This document shows positions 8,054-12,739 of a stretch of DNA of 12,739 bases, piece by piece. This DNA comes from Gemmatimonadota bacterium (lineage in GTDB: Bacteria > Gemmatimonadota > Gemmatimonadetes > Gemmatimonadales > Gemmatimonadaceae). A program made the position numbers and the translations under genes. Below the pieces are notes generated by a model that saw nothing but the letters and a program-made list of their open reading frames with translations, did not search any database and was not told the DNA's origin. Within the stretch, counting starts at the first letter, position 1. Each line of letters starts with the position of its first letter. The stretch is taken from contig CANJOX010000051.1 of NCBI GenBank assembly GCA_947475795.1, positions 1 to 12,739 of the forward strand. Reading direction: 5' to 3'.

Positions 8054-8137
8054 CGTGCGCCGCCGGTGGGGTATACCGGACGGGGGCGCCGAGTGCCCCC
8101 CACTCCACGAACGGCTTTTTTCTGACGGGCGATAGCC
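8054..8137. promoter_or_regulatory. Divergent intergenic region with two GC hairpins
   Basis: This 84-bp space separates the methyltransferase operon (minus) from the M48 gene (plus). CCGGT (8063-8067) pairs with ACCGG (8075-8079); its right side contains the palindrome GGTATACC (8070-8077), whose TATACC reads as a possible -10 on either strand. GGGGGC (8082-8087) pairs with GCCCCC (8095-8100) across a 7-nt loop. GTGGGG (8066-8071) could instead pair with CCCCAC (8097-8102), so the two folds are mutually exclusive. A run of six T lies at 8116-8121. No good -35 box is evident for either direction. Confidence 0.3.
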
Positions 8138-8983
8138 ATGCTTGAGAATACACGATGGAGCAGCCCCCTGCCGCCCGCGCCGCGGGCGTGGTGGCGCACG
8201 GCCCTGCTGGTGGCCGTGGTTGCCGGTGCCGCCTGCGTGCCCCCCACGCAGGACGAGGTGGCCATGGGCAACGAGTACGCCCAGCAGGTCGAACGCGAGC
8301 TGCCCATCGTGCGCGATCCGGATGTCGTGCGGTACATCAACGTGCTCGGCGACTCCATCGCGCGCGTCTCCGATGATCGCGCGCTCACGTGGCGCTTCAA
8401 CGTGGTCGACCAGCCGGACATCAACGCCTTCGCCGTCCCCGGCGGGCACATCTACGTGTACCGCGGGCTGATTGAAAAAACCACCAGCATGTCGGAGCTT
8501 GCCGGCGTGCTCGGACACGAAATCGCGCACGTCACGCAGCGCCACAGCATGGAGCAGATGGCCAAGGCGCAGCGTGCGAACATCGGGCTCTCCGGACTCT
8601 GCCTGTTCGTGCCGTCGGCCTGTCAGGGCGTAGCCGGTACGGTGCTGCAGGTCGGTGCACAGGCGGGCTTCGCGAAGTTCAGTCGTGACGACGAGGCGGA
8701 GTCCGATCGGTTCGGCGTCACGTATGTGGTGCGTGCCGGCATCGACCCGCGCGGCATCCCGAGCATGTTCCGCATCCTTATCGCGGAACGCGCGCGGAAC
8801 CCCAGCAGCGTCGACGCCTTCTTCGCCTCGCACCCCATCGAAGAGAATCGCGTGGCGAACACCGAAGCCGAGATCGCAAAGCTTGACCCGGCGCTACTGA
8901 AGTCGCTCACCCGCGATACACGGGCGTTTCAGAGCTTCAAGACGCGCCTCTCCACCCTGCCGCGCACGCCGGCCAAACGCTGA
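8138..8983 (+). CDS. M48 family metallopeptidase, predicted lipoprotein
   Basis: A 281-aa zinc endopeptidase of family M48, probably membrane-tethered in the periplasm and concerned with envelope protein quality control, like LoiP or BepA of E. coli. After basic WWR, the hydrophobic stretch TALLVAVVAGAAC gives a lipobox-like end with C33 (GAAC, slightly off consensus). FAVPGGHIYVYRGL precedes the active site, as usual in M48. HEIAH at 127-131 supplies two zinc histidines and the catalytic E128. EAESD at 186-190 supplies the third ligand, E186. FFASHPIEENR near the C-terminus is also typical. There are no TPR repeats, so it is closer in size to LoiP than BepA. ATG 8138 lacks a strong Shine-Dalgarno, but it is the start that gives a complete signal sequence. 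The gene stands alone and converges on punA. Confidence 0.93.
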   Translation: MLENTRWSSPLPPAPRAWWRTALLVAVVAGAACVPPTQDEVAMGNEYAQQVERELPIVRDPDVVRYINVLGDSIARVSDDRALTWRFNVVDQPDINAFAVPGGHIYVYRGLIEKTTSMSELAGVLGHEIAHVTQRHSMEQMAKAQRANIGLSGLCLFVPSACQGVAGTVLQVGAQAGFAKFSRDDEAESDRFGVTYVVRAGIDPRGIPSMFRILIAERARNPSSVDAFFASHPIEENRVANTEAEIAKLDPALLKSLTRDTRAFQSFKTRLSTLPRTPAKR

Positions 8984-8998
8984 GCAAGCGCTGATCGC

Positions 8999-9011
8999 CG
9001 CCCGTCGGGCG
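8999..9011. terminator. Hairpin between M48 gene and punA
   Basis: CGCCCG-T-CGGGCG is a near-perfect inverted repeat (realistically a 5-bp stem with a 3-nt loop) in the 35-bp gap between two convergent stops. An adjacent GTCGGGC duplication (9004-9017) permits an alternative longer-loop fold. No T-tract follows the plus-strand side. It is plausible as a bidirectional terminator or mRNA end, but weak on sequence alone. Confidence 0.3.
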
Positions 9012-9018
9012 TCGGGCC

Positions 9019-9945
9019 TTACGGCAAGCGCTTCACGAACTCCGTGACAAGCGCCTCGAAGCGGCCGGCCACGGCGCGCCCGGCCTCCATCACTTCGGCG
9101 TGATTGAGCTTCTCGAGTGAGAGACCGGCCGCCTTGTTCGTGATGCAGGAGACGGCCGCCACGCGCATGCCGAGCGCCCGCGCCACGATCACTTCGGGCA
9201 CGGTGGACATGCCAACGGCATCAACGCCCAGCCGCTCGAGCATCCGCACCTCGGCCGGCGTTTCGTACGTCGGTCCCGTGAGGCCACAGTACACGCCATC
9301 CTGCAACGTGGTGCCGGTCGTTTGGGCGCACTCGTGCAGGAGCGCGCGCAGCGCCGCGTCGTACGGGGCCGACATGTCGGGAAAGCGTTCGTCACCCGGC
9401 TCCACGGCGCCGAACAACGGATTGCGGAACATGAGGTTGATGTGATCCGCAATCACCATCAGATCACCCGGATTGAACGTGCGGCGCACGCCGCCGGCGG
9501 CATTCGAGGCGAGATACACCGGCACGCCGAGCGCGTGCATGACGCGCACGGGAAGCGCCGACAGTGCGGCGTCGTGCCCTTCGTACATGTGGAAGCGGCC
9601 CGCCATGGCGATGACGGGACGCCCACCCAGCATCCCCACCAGCACGTGCCCGGCATGCCCGGCCACCGTGGCGGCGGGAAAACCAGGCACCTCGGCAAAC
9701 GGGATGCGCACCGCCCCTTCGATCCGGTCGGCCAGCCCGCCCAGCCCCGAGCCCAGCACGATCCCGCACACCGGCGTCGGCGCGGACGCCCCCGTCCGCG
9801 CGCGGATGTAGGCCGCCGCGCGCTCGGCAGCCGCGGTGCCGGGCACCTCAGACACAGCGTGGTCGCTCACAGCGTGGTCGCTCACAGCGTGGTCGCTCAC
9901 AGCGTGGTCGCTCACAGCGTGGTCGCTCACAGCGTGGTCGCTCAC
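9019..9945 (-). CDS. punA: Purine nucleoside phosphorylase (trimeric PNP class) with repeat-encoded N-terminus
   Basis: Phosphorolysis of inosine or guanosine to free base and ribose-1-phosphate in the cytosol. Numbering is from GTG 9945 (308 aa). Phosphate-binding GSGLGG is at 65-70, GHAGHV at 96-101, RFHMYEG at 117-123, SNAAGG at 147-152, DHINL at 167-171, GPTYETPAE at 224-232, GMSTVPE at 245-251 and ITNKAAG at 268-274. E228 and N270 match the human PNP pair E201/N243 that recognises 6-oxopurines, so adenosine should be a poor substrate; this fits the deaminase encoded just upstream. Residues 1-30 are (VSDHA)x6 from a 15-bp tandem repeat, and every copy starts with GTG. GTG 9945 overlaps the add stop as GTGA. 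GTG 9855 (278 aa, beginning VSEVPG) is probably the ancestral start and gives a normal family length. No Shine-Dalgarno is clear, so initiation probably relies on coupling to add. Confidence 0.93.
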   Translation of the reverse strand: MSDHAVSDHAVSDHAVSDHAVSDHAVSDHAVSEVPGTAAAERAAAYIRARTGASAPTPVCGIVLGSGLGGLADRIEGAVRIPFAEVPGFPAATVAGHAGHVLVGMLGGRPVIAMAGRFHMYEGHDAALSALPVRVMHALGVPVYLASNAAGGVRRTFNPGDLMVIADHINLMFRNPLFGAVEPGDERFPDMSAPYDAALRALLHECAQTTGTTLQDGVYCGLTGPTYETPAEVRMLERLGVDAVGMSTVPEVIVARALGMRVAAVSCITNKAAGLSLEKLNHAEVMEAGRAVAGRFEALVTEFVKRLP

Positions 9946-9951
9946 AGCGTG
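9856..9951. repeat. 15-bp tandem repeat, six perfect copies plus a 6-bp partial, at the add/punA junction
   Basis: The plus-strand unit AGCGTGGTCGCTCAC occurs at 9856, 9871, 9886, 9901, 9916 and 9931 without a mismatch, followed by AGCGTG at 9946-9951. On the coding (minus) strand each unit reads GTG AGC GAC CAC GCT in the punA frame. In the add frame each unit contains TGA, so every copy restores the GTGA stop/start overlap. Copy changes keep both frames intact. The partial copy lies in the add tail, which suggests the array grew from that junction by slippage. Confidence 0.97.
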
Positions 9952-11072
9952 ACCGTGACGTCGCCGACGTCGGCAAGCACGTCCCCGATCGTCTCGGCCA
10001 TGGCGTCGCGCAGCGTCTCGCGGTCGTCGTGTGGCAGAAACGCCGCGTCGAACGAGGACATCGCCAGCATGGCCAGCGTGTCGAGATCGAAGTGCAGATG
10101 CTGTGCGCACCGCACGTATTCGTCGGTGAGCGACACACCGCTCATGAGGCGGTTGTCGGTGTTCACGGTCACGACGGCGCCCAGCAGGACGTAGCGCGCC
10201 AGCGGATGCTCGGCGAACGTGGGCACCACGCGCGTTTGCACATTGCTGGTGGGGCACACCTCGAGCGCGATGCGGTGATCGATCACGTACGCTTCGAGCG
10301 ACGGATCCTCACGCAGCCGCGTGCCGTGTCCGATCCGGTCGGCACCGCACCGGTGCACCGCCTCGCGGATGCTCGACGGGCCATCGCCCTCACCCGCATG
10401 CACGGTCACCGACAGGTCATGCTGTCGCGCGTAATCAAAGGCCAGGGCATGCGCCGACGCGGGATTGCCGAGCTCACCGCCGGCGAGATCAAAGGCCACG
10501 ACGCCCCGCCCCTTGTACGCCACGGCCAGCTCCGCCATCTCGAGCGCGTGCGGCCACGGAAAGCTGCGCAGCGCGCAGACAATCGCCCGGGCCATCGTGC
10601 CGGTTTCCGCCTCGCCGCGCGCGAGTCCGCGCAGCACGGCGGTCATCACCTCATCGGCCGACAGGCCACCGGCTGAATGGAGCGCCGGACAGAAGCGCGC
10701 TTCGATGTACCGCACCCCGTCGCGCGCCGCGTCGACCACGAACTCGTAGGCGATGCGATCCAGCGACGCGGCGTCCTGCATGACCGCCAGCGTCACGGAA
10801 AAACGAGCGAGGTAGTCCTCGAGATGGCGCGCGTCGTCCACGCGCATCCATGCGCCCAGCGCCGCCTCGGTGGTGGCGGGCAACGCCAGCCCCCGCTCGA
10901 GGGACAGTTCCAGCAGGGTGGACGGGCGCAGCGACCCGTCGAGATGGCAGTGGAGATCCGCCTTGGGCAGCCGCTGCACGGCGTCCACGAAGGCGGGGTT
11001 CACCACGGCGGGGTTCACCACGGCGGGGTTCACGGCGCGCGACGGCGCCCCCAACGGCGCAACCACGTTCAT
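9942..11072 (-). CDS. add: Adenosine deaminase
   Basis: Zinc-dependent cytosolic hydrolase converting adenosine or deoxyadenosine to inosine or deoxyinosine. The 376-aa protein shows all family motifs: HCHLDGS with zinc ligands H41 and H43; HAGEGDGP with ligand H225 and catalytic E228; RIGHGTRL with H249; CPTSNVQT at 273-280; and NTDNRLMSG with ligand D306. The TDN form, rather than TDD, is known in actinobacterial-type deaminases and is not a lesion. Residues 1-30 precede the barrel and are low-complexity, including the repeated V-N-P-A-V encoded by a 15-bp repeat. ATG 11072 has GAGGG 6 nt upstream and overlaps the preceding gene's stop as ATGA. The gene ends at TGA 9944-9942, inside the first copy (on the coding strand) of the junction repeat, where it overlaps punA. 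Confidence 0.97.
   Translation of the reverse strand: MNVVAPLGAPSRAVNPAVVNPAVVNPAFVDAVQRLPKADLHCHLDGSLRPSTLLELSLERGLALPATTEAALGAWMRVDDARHLEDYLARFSVTLAVMQDAASLDRIAYEFVVDAARDGVRYIEARFCPALHSAGGLSADEVMTAVLRGLARGEAETGTMARAIVCALRSFPWPHALEMAELAVAYKGRGVVAFDLAGGELGNPASAHALAFDYARQHDLSVTVHAGEGDGPSSIREAVHRCGADRIGHGTRLREDPSLEAYVIDHRIALEVCPTSNVQTRVVPTFAEHPLARYVLLGAVVTVNTDNRLMSGVSLTDEYVRCAQHLHFDLDTLAMLAMSSFDAAFLPHDDRETLRDAMAETIGDVLADVGDVTVTL
10992..11033. repeat. 15-bp tandem repeat in the 5' end of add (2.8 copies)
   Basis: The unit GGCGGGGTTCACCAC occurs at 10992-11006 and 11007-11021, then 12 of 15 bases at 11022-11033. On the coding strand it gives repeated V-N-P-A-V residues between about 14 and 28 of adenosine deaminase, upstream of the catalytic barrel. 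The period is a multiple of three, so copy changes would preserve the frame. Confidence 0.95.
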
Positions 11073-11347
11073 GCCGCACCCTCGTGCTCACCGTCGGCGG
11101 CCAGGCGCTCCCGCACCGGCACCACCCGATAGATCGCGCCGCCAACCAGCGGCTGCGTGGCATCCACCGGCAACCCACGGCTGTCGGTGAGTCGCTGACG
11201 ACCCGCGTGGACCTCGTCGGCGAGTTCGGGATAGAGGGCCCGCACCGCATCCAGCGCGACGGACCCGTGCGGCACGGACACGCCCCGCTCGTTCACATAC
11301 ACCCGCAAGGCATCGGGGGCCGACGCCGGCGCCGTCACGTCACTCAT
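11069..11347 (-). CDS. Small beta-grasp-like protein (possible ThiS/MoaD-fold), function unknown
   Basis: A 92-aa soluble protein with no signal peptide or membrane segment. The central part (about 14-78) has the pattern of a ubiquitin/ThiS-like beta-grasp: strand LRVYVNE, turn, strand GVSVPHGS, helix VALDAVRALYPELADEV, then TDSRGLPVDATQPLVGGAIYRVVPV, resembling the late strands and the 'gd.v' turn of the fold. The C-terminal Gly-Gly needed for sulfur transfer in ThiS and MoaD is absent; the tail ends EHEGAA. A classical sulfur-carrier role is therefore unlikely. The gene is clearly expressed with its neighbours: ATG 11347 has GGGAG 7 nt upstream and overlaps the nucleotidase stop (ATGA), and its own stop overlaps the add start (ATGA). 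The fold is my inference from sequence pattern; its role in purine salvage is unknown. Confidence 0.8.
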   Translation of the reverse strand: MSDVTAPASAPDALRVYVNERGVSVPHGSVALDAVRALYPELADEVHAGRQRLTDSRGLPVDATQPLVGGAIYRVVPVRERLAADGEHEGAA

Positions 11348-12739
11348 CGCGAGACTCCCGCGCCCACGGCGCGAATACGTTCGGCCGCATCTCCACGGAC
11401 CGGTTGTGGCAATGACTGCAGGTAGCGCGCGAGCATGTCGCTGTCACGCACCGTCAGCACCTCGACCGACACCGTGCGGGCGAGCGATGCCCCCTCCGGA
11501 TCGTCGATCATGAAATCGTTGATGGCGATCGAGTAAATACGATCGGGATCGACCGGCGCCCCATTGGCGCCGAGCACCCGCCGTACCCGCTGTCCCTGCG
11601 GCGCGGCCGGGTCGTACTCGATCGTCATCCCGCTCACATGGGAATTGGGACGGCCGCCCCACACCCAGCGCTCTGCCGCCGCCGCGAGATCACGCCCCCG
11701 CAGGCGGATGCGCACGAGCACGTTGCCGAAGGGGGAAATTTCGTGCACGCCACCGAACACCAGCGGTCCCGCGGGGACATCGGTGCGCATGCCGCCGTTG
11801 TTCCACGCCCCGAAGTCGGCGTTGCCGTTCACCCGCGCCGCGTCGGCGATCAGGTTCCCCAGCGCATGTTGTGTTCCGCGGCGCATCAGCGGCTCGGCGA
11901 TTGTCGCCACCGGTCGGTTCATGCGCACCTCCACCTTGCGGGTGGCCGCCTCGACGATCGAATCGACCACCGGATCGGCCCCGACCCGCTCGGCGCCGTT
12001 CACGTAGCGGATCCCGGCGGTGGCCTCGCCGCCGTCGAGCGGTACGTCGACCACGGCAATCGCGCGTCCGTTCGACGAGGTCTGCACCACCGGCATGTCG
12101 CGGTGACGCAGCACGATGTTGGTGTGCGAGTGCCCCATCACGAACACGTCGGGCCGGTCAGTGAGCCGATCGATCACGTCGATGCCGTCGCCGCGACAGC
12201 CCGTGGACTGATCGCGCTCGCAGCGCGCGCCGTCATGAATGAGCGAAATCACGATCTGGGCGCCGCCGGCCCGCAGGGCGCGGACGCGCTCGCTGATGAT
12301 CGGTGCCGGATCGAGGAAGGTGAGCAGACGGACGTTGCGCCGCTTGGTCGACGTGGCCGTGTGCGTGCCCGCGGTGCCCACGACGCCGATGCGCACTCCC
12401 CCGCGCACGATCACCGTATCGCTGCGCAGCCACGGCAGCGGACGGCCGTCCGGGCCGCGCACGTTCGCCGCCAGCACTTTGTGCGTGAGCTCCGCGAGCC
12501 GCGCCCGCAGGGTGTCCTGCCCGAAGTCGAACTCGTGATTGCCCAGCGCGCCGGCCGACAGTCCCAGGCGGTTCATCACGGCCACCGTCGGCTTGCCGGC
12601 GTCCCAGTCGGAGGCCGGCGTGCCGGAGAAGAGATCGCCCGCGTCCACGACAATGCTCTGGCAATTCCCCGTGCACTCGGCCCGCGCCTTGGCGATCGCG
12701 GCCGACAGTGCCACGGCGCCCCCCTGCAGCCGCCCCCGA
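11344..12739 (-). CDS. 5'-nucleotidase / UshA-family metallophosphoesterase, N-terminus outside the window
   Basis: Hydrolyses 5'-nucleotides such as AMP to nucleosides using two metal ions; members are usually exported to the periplasm or surface. The frame stays open to the right edge. The residues before GTG 12714 read RGRLQGGAVALSAAI, which matches the segment just after the first metal motif, so that GTG is internal and the signal peptide and DxH motif are beyond the edge. Visible metallophosphoesterase motifs are DAGD (about 12633-12644), GNHEFDFG (about 12520-12543) and GHSH (about 12124-12135). The C-terminal substrate domain begins around NRPVATIAEPLMRR and includes NNGGMRTDVPAG, SPFGN and INDFMIDDPEG. 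The product feeds adenosine to the deaminase encoded two genes downstream. Its stop overlaps the next start (ATGA). Specificity for AMP over other nucleotides cannot be read from the sequence. Confidence 0.92.
   Translation of the reverse strand, partial: RGRLQGGAVALSAAIAKARAECTGNCQSIVVDAGDLFSGTPASDWDAGKPTVAVMNRLGLSAGALGNHEFDFGQDTLRARLAELTHKVLAANVRGPDGRPLPWLRSDTVIVRGGVRIGVVGTAGTHTATSTKRRNVRLLTFLDPAPIISERVRALRAGGAQIVISLIHDGARCERDQSTGCRGDGIDVIDRLTDRPDVFVMGHSHTNIVLRHRDMPVVQTSSNGRAIAVVDVPLDGGEATAGIRYVNGAERVGADPVVDSIVEAATRKVEVRMNRPVATIAEPLMRRGTQHALGNLIADAARVNGNADFGAWNNGGMRTDVPAGPLVFGGVHEISPFGNVLVRIRLRGRDLAAAAERWVWGGRPNSHVSGMTIEYDPAAPQGQRVRRVLGANGAPVDPDRIYSIAINDFMIDDPEGASLARTVSVEVLTVRDSDMLARYLQSLPQPVRGDAAERIRAVGAGVSR

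Noticed and set aside
8054..8833. N-terminal extension of the methyltransferase frame up to 8833
   Set aside because: The extra part is antisense to the M48 gene and crosses an intergenic region; homology to SpoU proteins begins only at KLLTLARDLQ.
9856..9951. CRISPR-like array
   Set aside because: Units are contiguous with no spacers and only 15 bp long; a coding tandem repeat, not a CRISPR array.
10137..10165. Possible active-site change in adenosine deaminase (NTDN instead of NTDD)
   Set aside because: The zinc-binding first Asp is intact, and TDN is the usual form in part of the family.
9946..10257. N-terminal extension of the PNP frame up to 10257
   Set aside because: It overlaps the catalytic C-terminal part of add, is Arg-rich, and PNP homology begins only after 9855.

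Overview
The window is GC-rich (about two thirds G+C by eye) and densely coded, with G or C dominating third codon positions. It reads as a chromosomal housekeeping segment of a high-GC Gram-negative bacterium. Two predicted lipoprotein metallopeptidases, a UshA-like nucleotidase that is normally exported, and a type 4 prepilin peptidase all fit a cell with a periplasm. Gene content and style resemble Gemmatimonadota, but that placement is an impression and not something the sequence proves. I see no tRNA, rRNA, CRISPR array, insertion sequence or phage gene, and no stretch over 300 bases lacks a gene.

Layout. (1) 1-1059, minus: ffh, the SRP GTPase, cut by the left window edge inside its M domain. 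(2) 1060-1179: short divergent intergenic region. (3) about 1180-3759, plus: lon, the ATP-dependent protease, whose start codon is uncertain (1180 or 1300). (4) 8053-3770, minus: four closely spaced genes in transcription order, a SpoU/TrmH-type RNA methyltransferase, a prepilin peptidase, a lipoprotein with an HELVH zinc motif, and a DUF445 membrane protein. Gaps are 27, 8 and 19 nt, so they are probably one operon. The DUF445 gene converges on lon, and a perfect hairpin overlaps both stop codons. (5) 8054-8137: divergent region with GC hairpins. (6) 8138-8983, plus: a single M48 lipoprotein metallopeptidase. (7) 12739-9019, minus: a tightly coupled purine-salvage operon, in transcription order 5'-nucleotidase (5' end outside the window), a 92-aa beta-grasp-like protein, adenosine deaminase (add) and purine nucleoside phosphorylase (punA).

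How they work together. The last operon encodes AMP to adenosine to inosine to hypoxanthine plus ribose-1-phosphate. All three gene junctions are 4-nt stop/start overlaps (ATGA, ATGA, GTGA), so translation is probably coupled. The most unusual feature is at the add/punA junction. A 15-bp unit is repeated six times without a mismatch, and each copy regenerates the GTGA stop/start overlap. This gives punA up to six extra in-frame GTG codons and an N-terminal (VSDHA)x6 tail. A second, unrelated 15-bp repeat lies in the 5' end of add. The small beta-grasp-like protein in this operon has no obvious assigned role. Apart from ffh and lon, which belong to protein targeting and quality control, the rest is envelope proteolysis and RNA modification.
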